A stretch of 51,328 bases of DNA from an uncultured Paracoccaceae bacterium (lineage in GTDB: Bacteria > Pseudomonadota > Alphaproteobacteria > Rhodobacterales > Rhodobacteraceae). Numbering within the stretch: position 1 is the first letter of the stretch; the number at the start of each line of letters is the position of its first letter. The DNA lies in contig CAMZLM010000025.1 in NCBI GenBank assembly GCA_947311485.1, forward strand, positions 1 through 51,328, given 5' to 3'. Under the pieces are notes generated by a model that was not told the origin of the DNA, did no database searches, and saw only the letters and a list, made by a program, of their open reading frames with translations. Below are positions 1 through 7,652 of this stretch, piece after piece. The position numbers and the translations under genes are program-made.

Positions 1-558
1 TCAATGGACCACTGCCTTTTTGCTGGCCGGCGCGCGGTAAACGTCGCTTGCCGTTGTAATCCGCGCGTCCCCGATGCCGTCCTGCACCAGATCCACCCGT
101 TTTTTGTCCCGCTTGCGTTTGACGAAAACCTCTTCTTCGTAATGGGTATCAACAAATTCCCGCACCCATGCCATCAGCGCTGCCGGCATCGGCACCTGTT
201 CGACCAGTTCTTCACCGCTATCGGCATAGTCTTGTGCCTCATAGGGGGAGGCCGTTGCCAGCAACACATCCACGCCCTGCGGCCCATCGCATTCCGTTAA
301 AATCACATAGATCGACGGGGCCCGTGTTGACAGGCCAGTCAGATAGGCCTCTGCCTCGCCATGCCATAACTCCAAATCTACGGTTGCAGCATGAAATTCG
401 ACAGCGTCGCCATCGCGGCGCAATTCGCGCCAGTCCGCTGGCCCTGCACCGGGCAAAACCGCCACCACACGCCAGTTCCATTTCGCCCAGCGAGTCACGC
501 CCGGCGATTTACGGATCACAATGCCCAAAGGCATGCTTGTGGTCGGGGATTGTTTCAA
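1..558 (-). CDS. DUF3305 domain protein
   Basis: A soluble protein of about 185 residues that I recognise as the DUF3305 type, typically found beside formate dehydrogenase and DUF3306 genes in alphaproteobacteria. Its molecular role is unknown. The hallmark stretch near the N-terminus is PLGIVIRKSPGVTRWAKW. It is followed by a second conserved block, LPGAGPADWRELRRDG, and a basic C-terminal tail (KRKRDKKR). The frame is open further upstream to 720 but that extension has no family character. I chose the TTG at 558 because GAGGA sits 8 nt before it; the ATG at 534 is the alternative and lacks a good SD. The stop codon lies at the very left edge, so downstream partners are cut off. It is divergent from the polyferredoxin gene. 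Confidence 0.8.
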   Translation of the reverse strand: MKQSPTTSMPLGIVIRKSPGVTRWAKWNWRVVAVLPGAGPADWRELRRDGDAVEFHAATVDLELWHGEAEAYLTGLSTRAPSIYVILTECDGPQGVDVLLATASPYEAQDYADSGEELVEQVPMPAALMAWVREFVDTHYEEEVFVKRKRDKKRVDLVQDGIGDARITTASDVYRAPASKKAVVH

Positions 559-881
559 AAAATATTTCCTCGGTTTTTCTGCGACCAGACTGCCCTTAAA
601 ACCGGTGTGAACCAAGAAGTTCCGAGCAAAACTCCAAGAAAGTTGCAGACCACAGCGCCAATCTAGACAATAAGTCCACCCTCGACACCGCGCTGATATC
701 GGGCGGGACATAATGTCCACTTACAAATTTCCGACAGTTTTTATCAGTGATTTATTCCGCTGCAAAAAACGAATCACTCTCCACGCAAAAAGGCTTTACC
801 TCCGCCCGAACCCGTGCGTAAGACAGAAAGGGAATCGGCCGAAAAAACGGCTTAAGCACGCGAAAAACCATTGGGAATACC
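559..881. other. Divergent intergenic region with no gene
   Basis: This region separates the DUF3305 gene (leftward) from the polyferredoxin gene (rightward) and must carry promoters for both. I see no convincing ORF, tRNA or strong hairpin. An SD-like GGGAA lies just before the rightward ATG at 882. I could not assign specific -35/-10 elements or a regulator site. Confidence 0.4.
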
Positions 882-2840
882 ATGACTAAACGTTTGATAT
901 TATGCGATTGTTCCGGCAGCCAACCCTTGGACGCTGCAACTTTGGAAAAGACAACAGAGCTGGCGTGTTCACGTGTCTATACGGAACTATGCGGCAAGCA
1001 ACTGGATCAGGCAGCAAAGGAAATTGCCAGCGGCGATGCTCTCGTCGCCTGCTTGCAAGAGCGCGAAATTTTTCAGGAACTCGCCGCCGAAATCGAGGCC
1101 CCACAACCCGAGTTTATCGACCTTCGCGACCGGGCCGGCTGGACTGCCGCCAGCGAAAACCCGGCCCCGAAAATGGCGGCCCTTGTCAGCGATTCACTAC
1201 TGCAACAGCCCCCCGAAAAGCAGTTGGAAATCACATCCTATGGTCAGTGCCTGATCTTGGGGGACGCAAAAATTACCCTGCCGGCGGCCGGCCAATTGGC
1301 CGAAAACCTGAGCGTGACCGTGCTGCTGGACACCCCGACCGAAGCCCCGCTGGACCGGCGTTTTGACGTGGTTATCGGCCATTTGAAAAAGGCTGTTGGC
1401 AGCCTCGGGAATTTCACTGTCTCCATTGATTCCCTGCAACAATTCAACCCTGGCGGTCGCGGGGAACGGGGGTTGAGCGCGCCGCGCAACGGGGCCAAAA
1501 CCGAATGTGATCTGATCCTCGATTTACGCGGATCCACGCCGCTGTTTCCTGCCGCACACAAACGCGACGGGTATTTGCGTGCCGACCCCAAGGACCCAAC
1601 CGCCGTGGCCCGTACCCTGTTCGAGGCCGCGCAGCTGGAAGGCAGTTTTGAAAAACCGTTCTATCTGGATCTGCAAGAACACCTCTGCGCCCATTCCCGC
1701 GCCCAAATCGCCGGTTGTTCCAAATGTATCGACAACTGCTGCACCGCCGCCATTTCGCCAGCGGGCGACCACGTGGCCATTGATCCCGCCATCTGCGCCG
1801 GCTGTGGTTCCTGCGTCGCACTCTGCCCGAGCGGCGCCATAACCTTTGCCGCGCCGCCCACGGAATTTACCTTCAAACGAATGCACACCCTTGCGCAGTC
1901 CTTTGTAGCAGCGGGCGGAAAAAATCCGCGCCTACTGGTGCATGACGCCGAATTCGGCAGCGAAATGATCAGCCTTGCCGCTCGTTTTGCCAAGGGTCTA
2001 CCCGCAGATGTGATCCCGCTTGAAGTCAGCACCCTGTGCAGTTTTGGCCATGCCGAGATGCTGGCAGCCTTGACCTGTGGCTTCGCCAGCGTCGATGTAT
2101 TGCTGGCCCCGAAAACCGAACGCGAAACCCTGAACAGCGAACTTGCCCTCGCGCAAGCCATCGCCGGAACGAACAACCTGAGACTATTGGATATTGCCGA
2201 TCCCGACGCCCTGAGCGAGATCCTGTATCAAACCACAGCCCACACACCGAAAACCGAAACCATTCTGCCACAAGGCAGCCGCCGCCAGATCACGCGCCAG
2301 GCCGCCATTGCCCTGAATGGCAAACCGGAAACCCCGGTGCCTCTGCCCACAGGTGCGCCTTATGGGGCCGTGGTTGTTGACAATGACGCGTGCACACTCT
2401 GCCTGTCCTGCGCCTCGCTCTGCCCGACAGGCGCGCTCGGCGACAATCCGGACATGCCGCAATTGCGGTTTCAGGAAGATGCCTGTCTGCAATGCGGGCT
2501 GTGTACGCGAGTCTGCCCTGAAAACGCCATCACCCTGAAACCGCAATTCGACCTGTCGGATCAGGCCCTGAGCGAAACCGTACTACACGAAGAAGAACCC
2601 TTTGCCTGCGTTGAGTGCGGGTCCTTGTTCGGGGTGAAATCCACGATCGAAAAAATCAGCGAAAAGCTGGCGGGCAAGCACGACATGTTCGCCACCAACG
2701 ACACTGCCCGTCTGATCCAGATGTGTGACAACTGCCGGATTCATGCGCAATATCACGCCACGGACAACCCGTTTCAGGGACGGGAACGCCCCCGCGTTGT
2801 CACCACCGAAGACTATTTTTCCAAGCGCCGCGATCACTGA
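882..2840 (+). CDS. Poly-[4Fe-4S] ferredoxin-like protein
   Basis: A 652-residue soluble iron-sulfur protein, probably an electron carrier or maturation partner for the formate dehydrogenase these neighbours usually accompany. The first ~270 residues contain few cysteines. Next come CSKCIDNCC (about 279) and a classical ferredoxin motif CAGCGSCVALCP (about 306). A middle domain of ~190 residues resembles heterodisulfide-reductase/electron-bifurcation style modules. It is followed by a two-cluster ferredoxin pair, CTLCLSCASLCP (about 505) and CLQCGLCTRVCP (about 537). The C-terminus has two more cysteine pairs (CVEC near 577, CDNC near 616) that could form a zinc or further Fe-S site. Start ATG follows GGGAATACC. 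Its 3' end overlaps the convergent cytochrome gene by 7 nt. No signal peptide is visible, so it is cytoplasmic. Confidence 0.82.
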   Translation: MTKRLILCDCSGSQPLDAATLEKTTELACSRVYTELCGKQLDQAAKEIASGDALVACLQEREIFQELAAEIEAPQPEFIDLRDRAGWTAASENPAPKMAALVSDSLLQQPPEKQLEITSYGQCLILGDAKITLPAAGQLAENLSVTVLLDTPTEAPLDRRFDVVIGHLKKAVGSLGNFTVSIDSLQQFNPGGRGERGLSAPRNGAKTECDLILDLRGSTPLFPAAHKRDGYLRADPKDPTAVARTLFEAAQLEGSFEKPFYLDLQEHLCAHSRAQIAGCSKCIDNCCTAAISPAGDHVAIDPAICAGCGSCVALCPSGAITFAAPPTEFTFKRMHTLAQSFVAAGGKNPRLLVHDAEFGSEMISLAARFAKGLPADVIPLEVSTLCSFGHAEMLAALTCGFASVDVLLAPKTERETLNSELALAQAIAGTNNLRLLDIADPDALSEILYQTTAHTPKTETILPQGSRRQITRQAAIALNGKPETPVPLPTGAPYGAVVVDNDACTLCLSCASLCPTGALGDNPDMPQLRFQEDACLQCGLCTRVCPENAITLKPQFDLSDQALSETVLHEEEPFACVECGSLFGVKSTIEKISEKLAGKHDMFATNDTARLIQMCDNCRIHAQYHATDNPFQGRERPRVVTTEDYFSKRRDH

Positions 2841-3559
2841 TGCACAAGCGGTGCCCCCAAATCAGCCGGCGCGACCGTGGCCACAAAAGCAACCAGCGCA
2901 TCCAGATCATCGACGCTCATCCGCAGCGGCGAAATCACGGGTGGCGCACTCGGCGGAAAGGCTTCGGTCACCCCGTCTATCTGAGTAAACGACGGATGCG
3001 GGCGCAGCACAAAAAAGGCTTCGAACCGACGACGCCAATCGGGAAAAGTCCGCATCAGGGAAAACGACGGGGTCGATCCAACGCCCTTCATCAGGTTACG
3101 CTCCCCCACCACATGACAGCGCCCACACAGGCGGTAGGACAATTTTTCACCCGCCACGGCGTCCCCCTCTGGCGGGGCCTCCGCAACCTCGACGGCCAAT
3201 CCGGCGGCCCCCTGATAAACTGCATGCCCATCACGTTTGAATGCACCGATGGTGCGCTGCCCCACCTTGGACAACAACCAATCAGCCAACCGGCGCGCTT
3301 CCGGCGTTTCCTGCAACACCGTCAGATAAAATACCTGTCCTCCGCCCCGCAACACCGGCAGATCACCGGTTTCCGCCAAACGCAAATCGCCCGTATCCGG
3401 CACGCGCTGCACCCGCACAGAGGTTTTCAACGAGAACCGCGGCAGCATGTGTTTCAACAGGCCTGTATCCTGCAACACATCACTTGCTTGCAAACGCACC
3501 TGCGCACCCGCCGGCATTGCCAGAAACCACAGCGCCAAAATCAAACCCAACCTTTGCAT
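2834..3559 (-). CDS. Exported TupA-like/cytochrome c fusion
   Basis: A 241-residue exported protein with an unusual fusion. Residues 1-19 are a signal peptide (MQRLGLILALWFLAMPAGA). Residues ~21-115 resemble tungstate/molybdate periplasmic binding proteins of the TupA type (VLQDTGLLKHMLPRFSLKT, then ADWLLSKVGQRTIGAFKRDG), but with most of the central lobe missing. Residues ~135-241 form a class I cytochrome c domain with heme motif CGRCH at 145-149 and a plausible axial Met at 214 (SPLRM). Start ATG was chosen over the upstream in-frame start because GGGAGG precedes it and the signal peptide begins there. A periplasmic electron carrier linked to the formate dehydrogenase block is the best guess. 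Whether the binding module still binds oxyanion is doubtful. Confidence 0.75.
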   Translation of the reverse strand: MQRLGLILALWFLAMPAGAQVRLQASDVLQDTGLLKHMLPRFSLKTSVRVQRVPDTGDLRLAETGDLPVLRGGGQVFYLTVLQETPEARRLADWLLSKVGQRTIGAFKRDGHAVYQGAAGLAVEVAEAPPEGDAVAGEKLSYRLCGRCHVVGERNLMKGVGSTPSFSLMRTFPDWRRRFEAFFVLRPHPSFTQIDGVTEAFPPSAPPVISPLRMSVDDLDALVAFVATVAPADLGAPLVHQ

Positions 3560-3663
3560 ATGCCCGCCCTCCCACAGCAATGTGACATCGCGCCAAGGGT
3601 AAGGGGCTGGTATTTCCTCCGTCAATCCCTCAAAACAAGACAACAATATTCGGGAAGCATCAA

Positions 3664-4731
3664 ATGACAGTAAACAGAGATCAGATACTCACCGCCCTGC
3701 GCGCGATCAAAGACCCGAAAAGCGGACAGGATATCGTGACCGCCGGTCTGGTCAAAGCCTTGATGATCGAAGACGGTGCCGTGCGTTTTGTGCTGGAGAT
3801 CGACCCCGCCACCCACACGGTAATGGAGGCCGTGCGTACCGACGCACAAGCCGCCGCCGAAGCAGTCCAAGGCGTAAAATCGGTATCAGCCATCCTGACC
3901 GCCCATGCGGTCAGCAAGCCGCCCCCCGACCTCAAGGGACAGGGAAAGCCCAAGCTGCAAGGCCCGCAAAAAATTCCCGGCGTGGACCGGATTATCGCCA
4001 TTGCTTCGGGCAAGGGCGGGGTTGGCAAATCCACCGTTTCCGCCAATTTGGCCGTAGCCTTGGCAGCCGAAGGTTTGAAGGTGGGGCTGCTGGATGCCGA
4101 CGTATTCGGCCCGTCACAACCCCGCATGATGGGGGTGTCCGGGCGGCCGGCGTCACCGGATGGCCGAACCATTTTACCCTTGCGCAATCATGGTGTTACC
4201 GTCATGTCCATGGGCCTTATGACCCGCGAAGACGAGGCCGTGATCTGGCGCGGCCCCCTGCTGATAGGGGCCTTGCAGCAAATGCTTAATCAGGTGCAAT
4301 GGGGCGCGCTGGATGTGTTGCTGGTGGATCTGCCACCGGGCACGGGAGATGTGCAAATGACATTGGCGCAGAAGGCCGAGGTCGATGGCGCGATCATCGT
4401 CTCCACCCCGCAAGATGTGGCACTGCTCGATGCACGCAAAGGCATTGACATGTTTCGTAAACTGAACGTGCCGATCCTTGGAATGGTGGAAAACATGTCC
4501 ACTCATATCTGCTCCAATTGCGGCCATGAGGAACACACGTTTGGTCATGGTGGCGTGGCGGCAGAAGCCGCAAAAATGGACGTGCCATTGCTGGCCGAAC
4601 TGCCGCTGCATCTGGACATTCGCAAGGCCGCCGATGGTGGCGCGCCGATCGTGATTTCCAAACCGGACAGCCCGCAGGCACAGGCCTTTCGCGCCCTTGC
4701 CAAGCGTCTGATTGACGAGAAAATAGTCTGA
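3664..4731 (+). CDS. mrp: Mrp/ApbC-family Fe-S cluster carrier ATPase
   Basis: A 355-residue cytoplasmic P-loop ATPase of the Mrp/ApbC/NBP35 family, which binds and transfers [4Fe-4S] clusters to apo-proteins. An N-terminal MIP18/DUF59-like domain spans ~5-75 and is joined by a Pro/Lys-rich linker to the ATPase domain. The deviant Walker A motif GKGGVGKST starts at 116. DLPPGTGD lies in the middle. The conserved cluster-binding CxxC pair (CSNCGH) is at 283-286. Length is normal. The stop overlaps the next start (TGATG), so it is probably co-translated with the ligase-like gene. That context suggests it may serve the Fe-S-rich dehydrogenase or polyferredoxin rather than only general metabolism. 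Confidence 0.93.
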   Translation: MTVNRDQILTALRAIKDPKSGQDIVTAGLVKALMIEDGAVRFVLEIDPATHTVMEAVRTDAQAAAEAVQGVKSVSAILTAHAVSKPPPDLKGQGKPKLQGPQKIPGVDRIIAIASGKGGVGKSTVSANLAVALAAEGLKVGLLDADVFGPSQPRMMGVSGRPASPDGRTILPLRNHGVTVMSMGLMTREDEAVIWRGPLLIGALQQMLNQVQWGALDVLLVDLPPGTGDVQMTLAQKAEVDGAIIVSTPQDVALLDARKGIDMFRKLNVPILGMVENMSTHICSNCGHEEHTFGHGGVAAEAAKMDVPLLAELPLHLDIRKAADGGAPIVISKPDSPQAQAFRALAKRLIDEKIV

Positions 4732-5456
4732 TGGAAAACCTGTTTGAAGCCCCCGAACCGCTGTCTTTTCCGCCGCTGTTTCAGGGGGAGGCCGTTAGCG
4801 GCAGCACGGATCCCTTTGACAAAGCCTGCGCCAGCGCGACGCTGGGCTGTGATTCCGGTCTGCTCGTGCACAATGTAACACCGGATCGCTTGCGCGCTGC
4901 CATTGTTTTTGCACCAGAAATCCCGCTAGAACAGGCCATGGCCATGCTGCCCACCTGCGGCATCGGTTTTCAAAATGCACTTGGCGCACTCGCCCCACCC
5001 GAAGTGGCCGTACAGCTGTCATGGGCCGGTGACATCATCGTAAACGGCGGCAAGGCCGGCCGCTTGCGCGCAGCCGCATCACACAGCGACCCGACCGTCA
5101 TTCCCGGCTGGCTGGTCATCGGATTGGATCTGCAACTGATCCCGCGCTCATCAAACGACGCTGGCCTGACGCCGGACAAAACCTCGCTGATAGAGGAAGG
5201 CTGTGGCGATGTTTCGCCCTTGCGTCTATTGGAAAGCTGGGCACGGCATACGCTGGTCTGGATCAATACTTTGTCAGAAGACGGCACCGCCGCACTGCAC
5301 ACAGAATGGCGCGGTTTGTCGATAGGTATCGGCGAAGAAATCGCCGATGGCGGCATCTTTGTCGGTATTGATGAAAACTTTGGTATGCTGTTGCGACAAG
5401 GAACCACCACCAACCTGATCCCGCTCAGCAGCCTTTTGGAAGGGGAAAACCCATGA
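4731..5456 (+). CDS. Biotin/lipoate-ligase-like protein with DUF4444-type C-terminus
   Basis: A 241-residue protein with the biotin/lipoate protein ligase fold in the first ~165 residues and a small C-terminal barrel-like domain (DUF4444 type). The core block SWAGDIIVNGGKAGRLR aligns with the BirA-type KWPND...K...G region and keeps the lysine, but KWPND is altered to SWAGD. The glycine/arginine-rich adenylate-binding loop (GRGRRG) expected upstream is absent. Ordinary biotin ligation is therefore uncertain. It overlaps mrp by 1 nt and the DUF6505 gene by 4 nt (ATGA), so the three are one translational unit. The linkage to formate dehydrogenase accessories is inference from context. Confidence 0.75.
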   Translation: MENLFEAPEPLSFPPLFQGEAVSGSTDPFDKACASATLGCDSGLLVHNVTPDRLRAAIVFAPEIPLEQAMAMLPTCGIGFQNALGALAPPEVAVQLSWAGDIIVNGGKAGRLRAAASHSDPTVIPGWLVIGLDLQLIPRSSNDAGLTPDKTSLIEEGCGDVSPLRLLESWARHTLVWINTLSEDGTAALHTEWRGLSIGIGEEIADGGIFVGIDENFGMLLRQGTTTNLIPLSSLLEGENP

Positions 5457-5932
5457 AGCTCGCCCGTGCCATCCATTTTGACGAAAGCGACACACAAGTC
5501 TTCCACCAACCCGCCCGAACCGGGGAATGGGCAATCAGTGGCGGGTTTGAATTTTCCAATTGGGGTGAAAGCGATCTGACCGGCAAGGCGCGTCAGGCCT
5601 TTGCCAATGGCTGGCTTGGCATCGAAACCTTTGGCCGTGTGACATTTGTCGCGGTCACCCGGATTGAGCCAGCGGAGCTGGATCAGATCGCCGATAATCT
5701 GGCGCGTCATTTCGTCGAAATATACGGTGCTCCCACCCATGAACAGGCCCTTGCCGTGGCCCAAGACGAACTCTCCCACATGCGCGATTTATGCGAGGAT
5801 CAGGACGCCAACACACTCATCGCCGTACAGCGTGAACTGACAGAAGCGGGCGTCAAGGAATCCTTTCGCACCATCAAACCCGCAGACGCCGAGCTGGAAC
5901 TCTTGGCCGTGCATGGGGACATCGACGCATAG
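5453..5932 (+). CDS. DUF6505 family protein
   Basis: A 159-residue soluble acidic protein that matches my recollection of the DUF6505 family, known mainly from Rhodobacterales beside the ligase-like gene. The function is not known. It opens with MKLARAIHFDESDTQVF and contains SGGFEFSNW and QAFANGWLGIETFGR, both typical of the family. The C-terminal half (~85-150) is predicted helical. No signal peptide or membrane segment is visible. ATGA overlap with the upstream gene implies stoichiometric co-expression and perhaps a complex. Its stop codon lies inside the left arm of a perfect hairpin that also covers the stop of tupA. Confidence 0.72.
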   Translation: MKLARAIHFDESDTQVFHQPARTGEWAISGGFEFSNWGESDLTGKARQAFANGWLGIETFGRVTFVAVTRIEPAELDQIADNLARHFVEIYGAPTHEQALAVAQDELSHMRDLCEDQDANTLIAVQRELTEAGVKESFRTIKPADAELELLAVHGDIDA

Positions 5933-5961
5933 CCGCTTTCATAGATGCGAAAGCGGCTATG
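5928..5961. terminator. Bidirectional terminator hairpin over two stop codons
   Basis: A perfect 13-bp inverted repeat (CATAGCCGCTTTC / GAAAGCGGCTATG) with an 8-nt loop sits at the convergent junction. The stop of the DUF6505 gene lies in the left arm and the stop of tupA in the right arm. There is no long T run on either side, so it may act with other factors or as a 3'-end stabiliser. Confidence 0.7.
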
Positions 5962-6766
5962 GTTTGGCGTTGAAAGTAAACAGCAATTCACCATTTATTT
6001 TATAGCTAGAGATCAATTGCTCGGCATGTGCGCCGGTCAACCAGTTTTCGAGCTTTTCAACCAGAGCCGTTTTCACATGCGGGTGTAATTCGGGATTCAC
6101 CGGAATAAAAGCGTATTGATTGAAAAGCACGGGGTCCCCCGCAAACAACAACGCCAGATCACCCTTGTTGCCAAAATTGAGCCAGCTGGCACGATCTGCC
6201 ATCACATAGGCATTCATCCCCGATGCCGTGTTCAGCGTGGCCCCCATACCGGCCCCGGCGGCCCGGTACCAGCTTTGGCCGGACACATCTGCCAGATCAG
6301 CGGCTTTCCACAGGGCACGTTCTTTCTTGTGGGTGCCGCTGTCATCCCCCCGACTGACGAATTTTTGTTTACTCTGGGCGATTTTTTGCAAGGCTTCGGT
6401 CGCATTCGCAGCGTGTTGGATGCCGGCGGGGTCGTCTTTGGGGCCAATCAGCACAAAATCATTATACATGATTTCACGTCGGTGCGTACCGTATCCCGCC
6501 GCAAGAAAGGCCTCTTCGGCCTGACGTGAATGCACCAGAATTGCATCCACATCCCCCGCCTGCCCAAGTCGCAGCGCCTGCCCCGTACCTACCACCAGTA
6601 ATTTAACCGTCAGATCCAAGTCTTCCTTGATCGCAGGCAATAGCACATCCGACAACCCGGAATTATGAAACGACGTCGTCACCGCCAGTTTAATATCTTT
6701 GGCGAAAACTGGCAGGGCCAGAGTGAAACTCGCAGCCAGTGCCAGCAGACAGGATTTCCAGTTCAT
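5957..6766 (-). CDS. tupA: Tungstate ABC transporter substrate-binding protein
   Basis: A 269-residue periplasmic binding protein for tungstate (TupA type), delivering the oxyanion to the TupB/TupC importer. Signal peptide is at 1-22, with cleavage after PVFA. Family motifs are TTSFHNSGLSDVLLP near the mature N-terminus, VGTGQALRLGQAGDVDAILVH around 58-78, and the SRGDDSGTHKKE block of the oxyanion site. Its start overlaps the stop of the ATPase gene (ATGA), so it is the last gene of a B-C-A operon, unlike the more usual A-B-C order. Tungstate preference over molybdate is a family-level inference. It fits a tungsten-containing formate dehydrogenase nearby. Confidence 0.88.
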   Translation of the reverse strand: MNWKSCLLALAASFTLALPVFAKDIKLAVTTSFHNSGLSDVLLPAIKEDLDLTVKLLVVGTGQALRLGQAGDVDAILVHSRQAEEAFLAAGYGTHRREIMYNDFVLIGPKDDPAGIQHAANATEALQKIAQSKQKFVSRGDDSGTHKKERALWKAADLADVSGQSWYRAAGAGMGATLNTASGMNAYVMADRASWLNFGNKGDLALLFAGDPVLFNQYAFIPVNPELHPHVKTALVEKLENWLTGAHAEQLISSYKINGELLFTFNAKP

Positions 6767-7500
6767 TCGACGATATCTCCGTTTATAAAAGCCACGGCTT
6801 GTGGCGTTTTGGGACCGTTAAAGAAGTCTTGTGCAGGGCCGGTTTCATGAACCTTCCCCCCCAACATGAACACCACTTCACTGGCAAGCCGGCGGGCTTG
6901 GCCCATGTCGTGGGTTGACATAACGATGCGGGTACCGCCCGCTTGGGCGCGGGCCAGCAATGTTTCGATCTCTCGCGTGGCACGACCATCGAGATTGGCG
7001 CAGGGTTCGTCCAGGAACAGGATATCCGGCCCTGAAATCAGCGCCCTCGCCAGGGACAGTTTTTGTTTCTCCCCGCCCGAAAGCACCGGTGCCGGACGAT
7101 CAAGCGCCGCGCCCAAACCGAATTCCTGCGCCCATTCAATGGCCTTGGCCCGGGCCTGTTTTCGGGGCATGCCGCGCAGGATCAGCGGATAGGCAATGCT
7201 GTCTGCCACACGCCGGCGCATCATGATCGGGCTTTGGAAAACATAGGACTGGCGCAAACGGGCCTGCGTATCGGGCAGCGCCCATGTTACCGATCCCTTG
7301 CGCACCCGCTGCAACCCATGCATCAGGCGCAACAATGTTGTTTTTCCCGATCCATTTGGCCCAAGTACAATTGTGGTGCCATGGCCCGTCACCTGTAAGT
7401 CAATCGGGCCGGCGATGGTTTTACCGTACACTTTAGCCACCGCACCGGTGAGGGTCAGAGGCAAAATGGAATCGGCTGGGGCAAGGCGTGTTTGCAACAA
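6763..7500 (-). CDS. tupC: Tungstate ABC transporter ATP-binding protein
   Basis: A 245-residue ABC ATPase powering tungstate import. Walker A is GPNGSGKTT, the signature is LSGGEKQKLSLARAL, and Walker B is ILFLDEPCANLD followed by an H-loop STHD. The frame begins at a TTG codon; a second TTG follows directly, and GGAA 8 nt ahead is only a moderate SD, so the exact start is open. The 3' end overlaps tupA. The gene is separated from tupB by 152 nt containing two perfect palindromes, so it may have its own promoter. Confidence 0.88.
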   Translation of the reverse strand: MLQTRLAPADSILPLTLTGAVAKVYGKTIAGPIDLQVTGHGTTIVLGPNGSGKTTLLRLMHGLQRVRKGSVTWALPDTQARLRQSYVFQSPIMMRRRVADSIAYPLILRGMPRKQARAKAIEWAQEFGLGAALDRPAPVLSGGEKQKLSLARALISGPDILFLDEPCANLDGRATREIETLLARAQAGGTRIVMSTHDMGQARRLASEVVFMLGGKVHETGPAQDFFNGPKTPQAVAFINGDIVE

Positions 7501-7524
7501 AAACAGTTCCGGGATCAGGAAGGG

Positions 7525-7541
7525 GGTCGGTTCAACCGACC
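7525..7541. promoter_or_regulatory. Palindrome upstream of tupC
   Basis: GGTCGGTTCAACCGACC is a perfect 17-nt palindrome 25 nt before the likely tupC start. It could be an operator or an RNA hairpin in the leader. No known regulator motif is recognised. Confidence 0.4.
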
Positions 7542-7604
7542 TTATGGAGCCGTTTTTCCCCTGCCAAGCAAATTTTCACAAACCATCAAAATTTCCACCG
7601 ATAA

Positions 7605-7617
7605 GGACAGACTGTCC
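7605..7617. promoter_or_regulatory. Second palindrome in the tupB-tupC gap
   Basis: GGACAGACTGTCC is a perfect 13-nt palindrome between tupB and tupC. Its sequence differs from the other palindrome in this gap. Its role is unknown; an oxyanion-responsive repressor site is one possibility. Confidence 0.3.
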
Positions 7618-7652
7618 ATCCATCACAGTGAAAATCCGACATTTTGTCCAAC

